The position numbers and the translations under genes were made by a program. A DNA stretch of 57,474 bases from a virus: IMG/VR virus record IMGVR_UViG_3300046777_000741, positions 1 to 57,474 of that record; one strand, given 5' to 3'. The notes under the pieces were generated by a model that did not search any database, was not told the origin of the DNA, and saw only the letters and a program-made list of their open reading frames with translations. Shown one piece after another: positions 9,283-16,875 of this stretch. Position 1 is the first letter of the stretch. Each line of letters starts with the position of its first letter.

Positions 9283-10286
9283 GCCTTTTCGATCCCGTCG
9301 CGCCACCGAACGTCACCAGCACCGAAACTACTGCGGCAGCAGCGCCGCAGTACCTGACCGATTACCTGACCAAACTTGCTGAGTCGGGGGTTGGCGCTCT
9401 GGGTACGACCTCTGCTGAAGGCACTCTGACCCCTTACACGGGCGAGGAGCTGATCGCCTCTCTGCCGCAGAACCTGAAAGACCTGTACGAAACTGCGCCG
9501 ACTACCCTGACGCGGTATCAGACGCCTATGGATGAGGCGCTGAAATCTCTTCAGTCGGGCGCTACAGGTGTCTCAGCCTCCGACATCTCGGCCTTCTACG
9601 ATCCCTATCAGCAGGATGTCATCGATGAGATGTCCCGCCAGAGCGCACAGAACGTCCAGCAGAGCATGCTGCCTGCGCTCAAGGCCGCATTTGCTGGGCA
9701 GGGCGCCTTCGGTAGCCGCCGCTACGCCGGAGCTCTAGGACAGGCCATGGGTGATGTCCAGCAGGATCTGCTGGGCCAGCAGGCCAAGCTGCGATCGGAA
9801 GGCTACAAGACGGCACTGGAGGCGGCTCTCAAGGAACGCGGCTACGACATCCAAGCCGGCCAAGGTCTGAGCACTTTGGGCTCGAACGAGGCTACTGCCG
9901 CATCGTCTGCTTCCAAGTCTTTGGGAGACATTGGCACTCAAGAGCTTGCCTACGAGCAGGCCAAGATGGATGCACCGCTGACCCGCGCAATGAATGTGGC
10001 TCAGATCCTTCGTGGCTACACCTACCCGACCACTACCGAGAAGAAGTACGAGGGCCCGGCTAGTGCTTACGGAACCTCGGCAATGGGTCAGGTTGCTGGA
10101 CTGGGCTCCTTGATCGGCTCCTTGTTCCCAACTTCAGTTGACCCGAGAACCGGTCAAGTTATCCAGTCTGGTATTGGCTGGAGCGGCCTGAGCACACTGG
10201 GTGATGCCTTCCGCAGCCTGTTCCCCAGCTCTAGTAGCTCAACTTCAACCGATTGGTCAAACGTACAGCCCAATACGCTTGATTGA
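9279..10286 (+). CDS. Virion-associated protein, probably internal or tail
   Basis: This 335-residue protein begins MSLFDPVAPPNVTSTETTAA and contains an amphipathic helical core (YDPYQQDVIDEMSRQSAQNV, about 109-128). A Gly-rich GQGAFGSRRYAGALGQAM segment and further helices follow. The C-terminal third has a Gly/Leu-rich stretch (VAGLGSLIGSLFP) that could insert in a membrane. Its ATG overlaps the preceding stop as ATGA, so it is co-translated with the giant protein. Similar proteins are common beside ejection proteins of environmental podoviruses, but I know no characterised function. Confidence 0.6.
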   Translation: MSLFDPVAPPNVTSTETTAAAAPQYLTDYLTKLAESGVGALGTTSAEGTLTPYTGEELIASLPQNLKDLYETAPTTLTRYQTPMDEALKSLQSGATGVSASDISAFYDPYQQDVIDEMSRQSAQNVQQSMLPALKAAFAGQGAFGSRRYAGALGQAMGDVQQDLLGQQAKLRSEGYKTALEAALKERGYDIQAGQGLSTLGSNEATAASSASKSLGDIGTQELAYEQAKMDAPLTRAMNVAQILRGYTYPTTTEKKYEGPASAYGTSAMGQVAGLGSLIGSLFPTSVDPRTGQVIQSGIGWSGLSTLGDAFRSLFPSSSSSTSTDWSNVQPNTLD

Positions 10287-10300
10287 AGGCGAGAACAAAA

Positions 10301-12142
10301 ATGTCATCGTCTCTCAAAATTCAACAAGCTCCTCTGGCGTATTCTTTTTCGGATGGTCAAAATGACCAAGGTGCTCTCGAAGAACTGAATCGATCTAGAG
10401 AAAACCTTCAGCAGGCGCTGTATGCCCGTCAGAATCAATTATTTGATCCTGTTCTGTTGGCAATGGCGCAGGGTTTTTTGTCGCCTACCAAAACTGGATC
10501 TTTTGGCGAAACGCTGGGTAATGTCGCCGCACGAATCGCGCCTGTTCAGGAGGCCGAACAGAAAAGGGCTCAAGAGATTGCTGAGATGAGGTATGCCCTT
10601 GCTCAACAAGAGGTGGCTCAAAATCAAGTCAATGCCGGCATGCGGATGGCTCAAGGTCTCTTTTCTGGCGCTAAACCTTCTGGCCCTCAACCGACTGGAC
10701 AGGCCACACCTGAGGGCGCACCTACAGCTCCTACTGGAGCGGCTCCTGAAGTTTCTGGTGGCGCCCCTGTCAGTGGCCTGCAAAACGTCACCGGGGCGCA
10801 CGTTGCTGCTCTTGGGATGATGCCCGGAATGAAAAGTTTTGCTGATGCTCTTGAGAAGGGCATCAAACTTGATCGTGATCGATTCAAGAGTGAAGGCGGG
10901 GTTTTTGTTGATGTTGGCGCCGCAGGCGGCCCAAAGGTGATCCTCGATCTTCGTGGTGGCGAGCAGAAGCCCACGGAAGTTGTGATTGACGGCAAACGTA
11001 TGGTCGTCAATATGAGCCCATCCGAAGAGTTCCAGTTCCGAACCGCTAAAGAAAAAGGGCAGGAATCGGCGTTCTTCGACAAGATGCTCAAGGGGCGACG
11101 CACGGATGTGGATCTGCCGGCCTCTGGTGGCCAGTTGCAAGAGATCAACGTCCCGCTGCTTGGCCCCGAGGTCAAGTTCATGGGCACCCCGCGTCAGGCG
11201 GCAATGGTCGAGCGCCTGTCTGAAGAGGCACAAAGAACCCGCAACCCGGCTGCTCTGAGTGATTACGTCAACGAGATCCGGTTTGGTATGCGTACCCCCA
11301 TGACCGGCGCTCCTGCCGCTCCCCGGGCTGCAACTCGTGCCGCGCCCATGTCTGCCGACGAGGCTTTTGCGTCTCGCCCCTCTGCTGCACAACCTGCTGC
11401 CGCGCAACCTGCCGCCGGACAACCCGCCCGGGCACAAGCTGCGCCACAACCGGTTACCAGTGATCTGGCGCAATTGCCGCTCAAGGAGCAGAACGAAGAG
11501 ATCATCAAGCGCATCTCTGCCGCAGATAAACCCGCTCAAGAGCAGCAGGCGTTGATTATGAAGTCCGCATCTCCTGAGGTGATCGCGGGTTCTAACCTAC
11601 GCCTCAAGGAAATTAATAACCTTGTGACCAAACACCCGAACGTGGTGGGCTTGATGAATCAGCAAGGTCTTCTGGCTGCTCTTGGGAGATTAGCTCAAGA
11701 GGGTGCAAGAGTCGGCCAATACTCTGTTTCTCTGCCGGTCAATGAGTTTTTGGAGAACCTCAAACTCAGCCCGCAAGAGCAGCGGATCGCTAGACGCATC
11801 ACCATGTTGCTTGATGAGGAGTTCTTCAATCGCGCACAGTTGTCCAAGAGTGCGCTGGGCCCGCAGATCTCCAACGCTGATACCGTGCTGATGAAGTCCC
11901 CGATGGCTCGACCGCAGGATGCCGCGCCGTTGATCAAGTACTGGGCTTTGCACGGCATCCTGACCAACAAGCAGCTTGACGATATGTACCGTGGCCTCAA
12001 TAGCTGGCAAGACAGAACCGGTGGCCGCGCTCCTGCTCGCCAGTTCTTTAATACTGACGCTCGCACGATTATGGATAGTTACACGCCGATGTACGAGCAG
12101 TTGCAGCAACGCTTCCTGCCTTCTTCTCCGCCCGCGAGGTAA
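10301..12142 (+). CDS. Internal virion-type protein with Ala/Pro linkers
   Basis: This 613-residue protein has an N-terminal helical region with ALYARQNQLFDPVLLAMAQGFL. Two low-complexity Pro/Ala linkers follow (about 127-155 and 335-390), then a C-terminal helical domain (LAALGRLAQEGARVGQYSVS onwards). ATG 10301 is preferred over an upstream in-frame TTG because GAAGGCGAG lies just before it. It belongs to the run of four large proteins at the end of the late operon. I see no catalytic motif. A structural or ejected role is inferred from context. Confidence 0.55.
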   Translation: MSSSLKIQQAPLAYSFSDGQNDQGALEELNRSRENLQQALYARQNQLFDPVLLAMAQGFLSPTKTGSFGETLGNVAARIAPVQEAEQKRAQEIAEMRYALAQQEVAQNQVNAGMRMAQGLFSGAKPSGPQPTGQATPEGAPTAPTGAAPEVSGGAPVSGLQNVTGAHVAALGMMPGMKSFADALEKGIKLDRDRFKSEGGVFVDVGAAGGPKVILDLRGGEQKPTEVVIDGKRMVVNMSPSEEFQFRTAKEKGQESAFFDKMLKGRRTDVDLPASGGQLQEINVPLLGPEVKFMGTPRQAAMVERLSEEAQRTRNPAALSDYVNEIRFGMRTPMTGAPAAPRAATRAAPMSADEAFASRPSAAQPAAAQPAAGQPARAQAAPQPVTSDLAQLPLKEQNEEIIKRISAADKPAQEQQALIMKSASPEVIAGSNLRLKEINNLVTKHPNVVGLMNQQGLLAALGRLAQEGARVGQYSVSLPVNEFLENLKLSPQEQRIARRITMLLDEEFFNRAQLSKSALGPQISNADTVLMKSPMARPQDAAPLIKYWALHGILTNKQLDDMYRGLNSWQDRTGGRAPARQFFNTDARTIMDSYTPMYEQLQQRFLPSSPPAR

Positions 12143-12144
12143 GC

Positions 12145-13305
12145 ATGGCCGACCAGAAACAAGACAAAGCGCCCGACCTTGCCGACATCGATCCGATCTT
12201 CAAAAAGGAGATCGATCGGCAGGATGAGGAGCGCCGTCGTCGTGACGAGGACATCGCCAAGGGCAGAAAGCCCGATGATGAGACTCAGCCGCCGTCCAAA
12301 ATCTCTTTTGAGGATCGGATGCTGTACGACTTGGCCGGGGTTTTGGGTGGCCAAAGCGTGGCAAGAATGCTCGATTCCGTTGCCAGACGCCTGCCGGAGC
12401 CTGTGGCTGGCCCGATGCGCTCTGCCGGCTTTGAGACCGCAGGGATGGGCACTCCTAAGTCTCCTCGCGCCCCTCTATCGGCTGCTCCTGCGGCCCCCAT
12501 GGGTGCCCCGATGGCCGGTGCAGCTCCTGTTGGCGGCCCAGCAGGCCCCGTTGGAGGCCCTCCAAGCGTTGTTCGTGTGCAACAGCCACCTATGGGCGGC
12601 CCCGGCGCCTACAACTATGGCAAAGCGTTTGGCTTGACCGACATCGAGGCCGCTCGGGCGCTGGATATGACCAAAAACCCCGGTGGTGCCAACGATCTAA
12701 TCCGCCAGCGGGCCGAGGCGCTCAACCGCATCCAGCAAATGGGTGGTGGATACGTCGAAAATCCCCGGTTTGGTGGCTTGATGACTCCAGAACAAGGGGC
12801 TGGACAGGGCCCTCGGGCATCTTTTGTCCAGCAGTCGGCTGTTCCTGCAAACCCTGATATGCCTGCCGGACGCCCCGGCGGCCTTTCTCCGGTTCCCACG
12901 CCTAAGCCAATCCCCCTCACGGAGCCGCCTCCCGGGGCGCTGGATCGCTTTTTGACGGCAGGTAAAGGGGTAGCCAAGGCTGTGGCCGGATCGCCTCTTG
13001 TAACGGGCGTTTTGGGTGGTTTGGCCACCGCTGAAGGGGTTCAGGAGTACTTCAAGCGCCAGCAAGAGGGTGACATCCCCGGTCAGGTGATGGCTGGAAT
13101 GGGCGCTCTGGGCGGCGGGATGACCCTGATGCCTCACCCGGTGACCAAAGCTGTTGGGGCGGGGCTGGGCGCCCTGTCTCCGCTGACCCTGTACCTGTAC
13201 GACAAGATGAGACAGCGGGAGCAGCAGCAGCCCCTGAAGCCGAGAATCCCTGAGCCGGGAACCAATTTCCCGCCCTCAGAGATGCTTCTCAGGCCCACCC
13301 CTTGA
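12145..13305 (+). CDS. Late protein with charged N-terminus and hydrophobic C-terminus
   Basis: This 386-residue protein starts with a highly charged helix (DRQDEERRRRDEDIAKG), continues through a Pro/Gly/Ala linker, and ends with two Gly-rich hydrophobic stretches (VAGSPLVTGVLGGLATA and GAGLGALSPLTLYLY). These could associate with membranes. GAGGTAAGC 9 bases before ATG 12145 is a strong ribosome site. It is the last gene of the rightward late operon; an intrinsic terminator follows 33 bases later. No family was recognised. Position suggests an internal virion component. Confidence 0.55.
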   Translation: MADQKQDKAPDLADIDPIFKKEIDRQDEERRRRDEDIAKGRKPDDETQPPSKISFEDRMLYDLAGVLGGQSVARMLDSVARRLPEPVAGPMRSAGFETAGMGTPKSPRAPLSAAPAAPMGAPMAGAAPVGGPAGPVGGPPSVVRVQQPPMGGPGAYNYGKAFGLTDIEAARALDMTKNPGGANDLIRQRAEALNRIQQMGGGYVENPRFGGLMTPEQGAGQGPRASFVQQSAVPANPDMPAGRPGGLSPVPTPKPIPLTEPPPGALDRFLTAGKGVAKAVAGSPLVTGVLGGLATAEGVQEYFKRQQEGDIPGQVMAGMGALGGGMTLMPHPVTKAVGAGLGALSPLTLYLYDKMRQREQQQPLKPRIPEPGTNFPPSEMLLRPTP

Positions 13306-13337
13306 GTGATTCTCACAGTTGCCATTGTGAGACTTTA

Positions 13338-13363
13338 GGCCCCCCTCACCGGGGGCCTTTTTT
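13338..13363 (+). terminator. Intrinsic terminator ending the rightward late operon
   Basis: GGCCCCC (13338-13344) pairs with GGGGGCC (13351-13357) around a 6-base loop and is followed by six T residues. The T-run overlaps the stop codon of the convergent leftward gene. A second 7-bp inverted repeat (TCTCACA / TGTGAGA, about 13311-13332) lies just upstream. Confidence 0.88.
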
Positions 13364-13601
13364 ATAGTGGGCCGCGCACCTCTTCGAGCTTGTCGGCCAC
13401 CACGGAGTTCAGGCTCCTGACCACCTTGATGCACATCTGCCGCTCGGTTCTGGCAATTGCCGGCATGGCCTCCATGATGAAGCCGGTGGCAATGGTCTCC
13501 AGATCCTCGGGCAAGAAAGAGTGGCTCTCTTCGAGTTGCACGGCGATCTTTTCGAGGAAGGTCTTGACGACCTCCTCTTGAGTCAGATACGGGTTTTTCA
13601 C
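13362..13601 (-). CDS. Hypothetical protein, last gene of leftward operon
   Basis: This 79-residue, mostly helical acidic protein (MKNPYLTQEEVVKTFLEKIA at the N-terminus) has no recognised domain. Its ATG overlaps the stop of the gp49-like gene as ATGA, so the two are coupled. Its stop codon lies in the T-run of the late terminator, so the two operons converge with no spare sequence. Confidence 0.7.
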   Translation of the reverse strand: MKNPYLTQEEVVKTFLEKIAVQLEESHSFLPEDLETIATGFIMEAMPAIARTERQMCIKVVRSLNSVVADKLEEVRGPL

Positions 13602-14035
13602 TTAGCGGGCCTCCCGGGGCGCTTCTTCGGGGTGCCGTCCTTTTTGTAGCCGTAGGGTGCATTAACCGACTTCTTGGCCGCTCGGGGCTTTTGGGCGCCT
13701 TTGAAGCGGGCGTAGATCTTCTTGCCCACTTGGTTGGTGACCCATCCGTCTTCGGTCATCTCATTGGCGGGGAGGCTTTTAGTGCCCTGATACATCCGCT
13801 CGGCCAATAGATAGCCCTCCAGAGGCCAGATCTGGCGGACGGCATCATCATAAGCAACTTGCCGACCGATGACGAAGTCGAAGTTGGCGGGGTCGACGCA
13901 GGCGCTCAGGCCCTTGATCGTGTAGCCGTTCTCCAACGAGAGCATGCAGATGGTCGTCTTGCCATCGGGCAGCACCATGTAGCACGATGCCTTGATCTTC
14001 GATTCGATATCTTTGAGAGTGACTTTGTTTTCCAT
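13598..14035 (-). CDS. N4 gp49 / Sf6 gene 66 family protein
   Basis: This 145-residue protein has all the family landmarks: GKTTICMLSLENGYTIKGLS, CVDPANFDFVIGRQVAYDDA and IWPLEGYLLAERM. The family is widespread in phage early regions, and its molecular role is unknown. The C-terminus adds a lysine-rich tail with KKRPGRPAK, an AT-hook-like GRP core that may bind DNA. TTAAGGAAAAATC before the ATG gives a good ribosome site. Confidence in the family is high; DNA binding is inferred. Confidence 0.85.
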   Translation of the reverse strand: MENKVTLKDIESKIKASCYMVLPDGKTTICMLSLENGYTIKGLSACVDPANFDFVIGRQVAYDDAVRQIWPLEGYLLAERMYQGTKSLPANEMTEDGWVTNQVGKKIYARFKGAQKPRAAKKSVNAPYGYKKDGTPKKRPGRPAK

Positions 14036-14044
14036 GATTTTTCC

Positions 14045-14212
14045 TTAAAAAATCCCGAACCAGATGCCAGTGCCGTGAATGCAACCTACGGGAAAAAAGA
14101 TTGCGCCGGCGATGAGAAAGCCCCAAGAGGCTGTTTTCAAGCAGGTGATGACATGGGTGAGCCATGCGCCGAGCACCCATACCACCAAAAGGATTGAGCC
14201 GATATCGCTCAC
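14045..14212 (-). CDS. Small two-helix membrane protein
   Basis: A 55-residue ORF from GTG 14212 reads MSDIGSILLVVWVLGAWLTH, then a second hydrophobic part with GFLIAGAIFFPVGCIHGTG and a WFGIF end. Two transmembrane helices are evident. This type of small inner-membrane protein recurs in phages of proteobacteria with unknown role. The GTG overlaps the stop of the upstream tiny ORF as GTGA, which supports coupled translation. Confidence 0.75.
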   Translation of the reverse strand: MSDIGSILLVVWVLGAWLTHVITCLKTASWGFLIAGAIFFPVGCIHGTGIWFGIF

Positions 14213-14286
14213 AGGTCTAGCTCCAGTTGGATGCAGACCGGCTCTTCAGGCGGCTCGATGAAGATGAAAATACGGAAGGGTGCCAT
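14209..14286 (-). CDS. Tiny ORF, 25 residues
   Basis: MAPFRIFIFIEPPEEPVCIQ plus LELDL, then stop. AAAGGA lies 8 bases before the ATG, and the stop overlaps the next GTG start, so translation of this leader-like peptide probably feeds the membrane-protein gene. A TGTGA / TCACA inverted repeat flanks the ribosome site (14287-14304) and could partly hide it. Too short for family assignment. Confidence 0.55.
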   Translation of the reverse strand: MAPFRIFIFIEPPEEPVCIQLELDL

Positions 14287-14299
14287 TGTGAGTTTCCTT

Positions 14300-15061
14300 T
14301 CACAGTTGAGATTTCGCGTACCAGTACGTCTTGAGAGCTTCAAACATCTTCCAGCCACGCTCTAGCTCTTCTTGTGTCCACTCCTTGACCACCACCAGCC
14401 CCGGCTCGATGACGGAGACGAAGATGTTGGCGCAGCGGGCCTTCGGCAGATCCAGCCCCATGCGGTAGGCGCTCAGTTGCATGACGTGCTCGTCATACCC
14501 CGTGGCCTTGTCGATGGTCTCGGTGGTGAATTCCTTGGTTTTGAAGTCAATCACCACGCCATCCCCGTCCGAGCTGGACAGGTCGAGCTTGCCGCCAAAC
14601 CCCAAGGGGCTGGCAAAGGACTTCTCGGTGGCCCAGTTCAGATCGCCAAAGTGCTCGTTGACCACCTTGTAGACAGGCTCAAGGTAAGGAAGGGCATCCG
14701 CGACGATCTGGCCATCGAAGAACTGCTCGATCGCCGTATGCACCTGCGTTCCACGATCGGCAGCCATCCGGGCCTGCTCTTTGGAGTCGGACTGGATTCG
14801 CTTGATGAAGGACTCCTCCGACTCATCCACGGCGCGTGGCAGGGTCAGGGCCGCCAGCATCATTTGGTTGAGCTTCCAGGCCTCTAGCCCGGGGCTGGCA
14901 GCCGCCTTGATGATGGTGGTGACCGATGGAACCAGCCCAAGCTTCCTGGCGTCTCGCAGGGTGGTCGGGCGCGGCTCTCCGTTCTTGGCAAGCACTGTGT
15001 ACGCTGGCGCTCCCGCCTTGTCGTACCAGTGGTTTGACTCTGATGCTCTGGCGACGATCAT
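14300..15061 (-). CDS. PD-(D/E)XK exonuclease, RecB/Cas4-like
   Basis: This 253-residue protein has the ordered motifs of a RecB-family nuclease: RGTQVHTAIE (103-112), GGKLD with D160, VVIDFKTK with D172 and K174, then the QLSAY motif (Q195, Y199). It probably resects double-stranded DNA ends for phage recombination or replication, in partnership with the SSB-like protein encoded two genes upstream. GGAGC precedes the ATG, which overlaps the previous stop as ATGA. The enzyme class is clear from motifs; polarity and partner are inferred. Confidence 0.82.
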   Translation of the reverse strand: MIVARASESNHWYDKAGAPAYTVLAKNGEPRPTTLRDARKLGLVPSVTTIIKAAASPGLEAWKLNQMMLAALTLPRAVDESEESFIKRIQSDSKEQARMAADRGTQVHTAIEQFFDGQIVADALPYLEPVYKVVNEHFGDLNWATEKSFASPLGFGGKLDLSSSDGDGVVIDFKTKEFTTETIDKATGYDEHVMQLSAYRMGLDLPKARCANIFVSVIEPGLVVVKEWTQEELERGWKMFEALKTYWYAKSQL

Positions 15062-15402
15062 GCTGGTGCTCCAAAAAGAAGTTTTTGCCTGCTCTTTGGA
15101 TTGATCTTGCGAAATTCAAAGAACCCTTCGGCTTGTGGGTGGGTCATCACATATAGCCGTCCAAGATATGGGACGCAGTGGTCGTTGATCTTGAAGGTGC
15201 TGTCGTTATCGGCAAGGGCCGTGTTATGACGCAGGTACTCCACAATCGTGCGAGACGAATAATGTGTTCGTCCCTTGTTCCTGACACTGGTGGCCTCTCT
15301 TTTGAAGGCCTCCCAAATGTGCAGGTTGTCCACAATCCAGTCAGTGAACTCTTCAGAAAACTGATCTGGATTGCCGCGAACGAGGTTCACGATTTCGCTC
15401 AT
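15058..15402 (-). CDS. Hypothetical protein between exonuclease and SSB-like genes
   Basis: This 114-residue protein contains WIVDNLHIWEAFKREATSV, HYSSRTIVEYLRHNTALAD and FKINDHCVPYLGRLYV. Similar small proteins occur in phage recombination cassettes, but I cannot name a function. It overlaps the exonuclease start by 4 bases and begins 2 bases after the SSB-like stop, so all three form one translational unit, which suggests a recombination or replication role. Confidence 0.72.
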   Translation of the reverse strand: MSEIVNLVRGNPDQFSEEFTDWIVDNLHIWEAFKREATSVRNKGRTHYSSRTIVEYLRHNTALADNDSTFKINDHCVPYLGRLYVMTHPQAEGFFEFRKINPKSRQKLLFGAPA

Positions 15403-15404
15403 GA

Positions 15405-16070
15405 TCAGAACGGCACGTCATCGTCCATGTCGTCGAACCCGGAGGCCGGGGCCTGCTTCTCAGGGGCCACCTGCTTGGCCGGGGGCGCTTTACGTCCAGT
15501 CAGGGCCTTGAACTCGGGGGACGCCTCAATTTTGGTTTTTAGGCCCTTAGAGAAGGTCTCGAACATCTCCCAGTCGGGCTCGGCAAGGCGGAAGACCTGA
15601 AGCTCGTTCATGCCCTCGGGCAGGCCAGCTTTCTTGATCATGGCCGGCACCGGGGCGATGCCTGCTACGTTGGCGTAGGTCTTGCCGTTCTCGCCGGGGC
15701 GGTGGATGACGTTGAGCATGCACCACTGGCCAAGGATGTTTTTGAGGTCAAAGCGGTTAGCTTCGGCGTCCGTCCACGGCTGGCCGCGCCATCCTTGCAG
15801 ATCCTTGCGAAGGTTGGCGTTCTCAGACCACGAAAGGGTGTAGTTCTTGAAGATGGCCAGCGGGGCGCCGTCATCGGTTGTCAGGGGGGTGCCATCTTCT
15901 TCCTCGCCGTGGATCTCCCAGCCGAGCATGACCTTGCGGAGGAACTTCATCTGGCCCATGTACTCCGACTGCTGGGTGCCCAGGTCGATGATGCGATAGC
16001 ACCGGGCAAGGTGGGTGCCTGCCGGGGTGAGCTTGAATTCTTTGCCGCCACTTTCAACGAAAAAAGACAT
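15405..16070 (-). CDS. Single-stranded DNA-binding-like protein
   Basis: This 221-residue protein has a beta-rich N-terminal region (MSFFVESGGKEFKLTPAGTH onward) followed by a Pro/Ala/Lys linker. It ends in DDMDDDVPF, the acidic tip that SSB proteins use to recruit partners (compare MDFDDDIPF of bacterial SSB). It likely coats ssDNA and recruits the neighbouring nuclease and replication factors. GGAG lies 6 bases before the ATG. The OB-fold is not proven from sequence alone; the acidic tail and neighbourhood carry the assignment. Confidence 0.7.
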   Translation of the reverse strand: MSFFVESGGKEFKLTPAGTHLARCYRIIDLGTQQSEYMGQMKFLRKVMLGWEIHGEEEDGTPLTTDDGAPLAIFKNYTLSWSENANLRKDLQGWRGQPWTDAEANRFDLKNILGQWCMLNVIHRPGENGKTYANVAGIAPVPAMIKKAGLPEGMNELQVFRLAEPDWEMFETFSKGLKTKIEASPEFKALTGRKAPPAKQVAPEKQAPASGFDDMDDDVPF

Positions 16071-16080
16071 CTGATACTCC

Positions 16081-16425
16081 TTAAACTTTCTTAACGGGTT
16101 TCTTGGTTGGTTTCTTTACTTGCTTTGCAGCGGGTCTGGCAGCAGGCTTCTTTTTTGCCTGTCCCTTTGCAGCCACTCCCGATACTCTTTTTGCGCCTGC
16201 GGGTCGTTTAGCCACTGCTGGCGCTCGATCTCCAAAAAGTAGGCGTCCTGCATCATCCGGAAATCGGGTTCCAAATGAGATGATGAGGTTGACATCGATT
16301 GTCTCGTTGAGGCCATCGCCCACTCCTATGAAATAAAAGACTTCGTTCTTCTCGTCGGTTGCTTTGACAATGCCTACGATTCCCCTGTTGCGGAACCACA
16401 GACACCTTTGAGCCGTCAGTTCCAT
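16081..16425 (-). CDS. Small early protein with Lys/Pro/Ala-rich C-terminus
   Basis: A 114-residue ORF with an N-terminal beta-rich half (FRNRGIVGIVKATDEKNEVF, then FGTRFPDDAGRLLFG) and a basic tail of KKP and KPA repeats, like histone H1 tails. The tail region overlaps a second frame (16116-16316) that fits the phage's GC-rich third-position codon use much better. The N-terminal half is therefore the more certain part, and the basic tail may be partly incidental. The start overlaps the preceding tiny ORF by 10 bases. Confidence 0.6.
   Translation of the reverse strand: MELTAQRCLWFRNRGIVGIVKATDEKNEVFYFIGVGDGLNETIDVNLIISFGTRFPDDAGRLLFGDRAPAVAKRPAGAKRVSGVAAKGQAKKKPAARPAAKQVKKPTKKPVKKV
16116..16316 (-). 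CDS. Nested ORF in alternative frame
   Basis: A 66-residue ORF lies wholly inside the preceding gene in another frame. AGGAG sits 6-7 bases before its ATG. The encoded helical, charged protein (RMMQDAYFLEIERQQWLNDP, then QKEYREWLQRDRQKRS) looks natural. Over 16200-16260 its codons end in G or C in about 17 of 19 cases, against 4 of 19 in the outer frame. It may be a true overlapping gene, or the real gene here with the outer frame's tail a by-product. Confidence 0.5.
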   Translation of the reverse strand: MASTRQSMSTSSSHLEPDFRMMQDAYFLEIERQQWLNDPQAQKEYREWLQRDRQKRSLLPDPLQSK

Positions 16426-16517
16426 AGCGGAGCGTCCTCGTGGTTGTCAGGATTGAAGGGGATGCGATCGCCCGGGCGGGGGTGCTGGAAGTCAGCAGGG
16501 GGGAATGGCCAGTTCAT
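16416..16517 (-). CDS. Tiny ORF, 33 residues
   Basis: The ORF reads MNWPFPPADFQHPRPGDRIP and ends in HEDAPLWN. It overlaps the membrane protein stop upstream as ATGA and the next start by 10 bases, so it fills the operon exactly. Pro, Trp and Asp are frequent. No domain was recognised; the arrangement supports that it is expressed. Confidence 0.5.
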   Translation of the reverse strand: MNWPFPPADFQHPRPGDRIPFNPDNHEDAPLWN

Positions 16518-16750
16518 TTAGATGCCCCCCAGGCCAGCAACAGGGAGATGGCGCCTACCAGCAGCGCACCATAGACCACCCATTCAGCGATCTCAATTAT
16601 TCCGAGGCGGGGGCGATGTCCAAGCAAAGCTGCCTGGATAAGCTCTTCGTCGGCGGTCAGGCGGGCGAGGGGGCGTTGATAGAGCGATCCAATCTGGATG
16701 CCCGTCTTGGTGGTGTACGGCACGATGCCGCTTTGACTTGCTTTCTTCAC
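16514..16750 (-). CDS. Single-pass membrane protein, first gene of leftward operon
   Basis: This 78-residue protein has a short polar N-terminus (SQSGIVPYTTKTGIQIGSLY) and a C-terminal transmembrane helix (WVVYGALLVGAISLLLAWGA). GTG 16750 is chosen because AAAGGA ends 6 bases before it. An in-frame ATG at 16756 directly abuts that site and is too close. It is the promoter-proximal gene of the leftward early operon. Function unknown. Confidence 0.65.
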   Translation of the reverse strand: MKKASQSGIVPYTTKTGIQIGSLYQRPLARLTADEELIQAALLGHRPRLGIIEIAEWVVYGALLVGAISLLLAWGASK

Positions 16751-16787
16751 TTTCATTCCTTTCTGAAAACGCCTACAGCGCAGAAGC

Positions 16788-16816
16788 ATTAGGCTCCCGC
16801 TTGAAGAAAAAGTCAA
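16788..16816 (-). promoter_or_regulatory. Leftward early promoter with overlapping operator-like repeat
   Basis: On the minus strand TTGACT (16816-16811) and CCTAAT (16793-16788) are separated by 17 bases, and the first leftward gene starts about 30 bases beyond the expected start point. On the plus strand 16801-16816 reads TTGAAGAAAAAGTCAA, a TTGA...TCAA inverted repeat one base shorter than the 17-bp operators. A repressor bound there would cover the -35. Confidence 0.55.
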
Positions 16817-16843
16817 AGAAACCCGAGAAGAATGTGGGGTTTT

Positions 16844-16860
16844 TTGAATTCCAGATTCAA
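16844..16860. promoter_or_regulatory. Operator O1, perfect 17-bp inverted repeat
   Basis: TTGAATTCCAGATTCAA is a perfect TTGAAT-N5-ATTCAA palindrome immediately upstream of TATACT (16863-16868) and the repressor gene. The same TTGAA-N7-TTCAA pattern occurs at 20295, 22237 and 24389. It is the natural binding site for the adjacent YdaS/Cro-like protein, giving autorepression. Confidence 0.65.
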
Positions 16861-16862
16861 GC

Positions 16863-16868
16863 TATACT
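16863..16868 (+). promoter_or_regulatory. -10 element of the repressor promoter
   Basis: TATACT ends 7 bases before ATG 16876. There is no Shine-Dalgarno sequence in those 7 bases (CCGGCGC). Transcription would begin at or next to the ATG, so the mRNA may be leaderless. The -35 region is poor (a T-run), so the promoter may be weak or need help. Confidence 0.5.
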
Positions 16869-16875
16869 CCGGCGC

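Noticed and set aside
14287-14304. CRP-like TGTGA...TCACA site
   Set aside because: The spacing is 8 bases rather than 6 and it surrounds a ribosome site, not a promoter.
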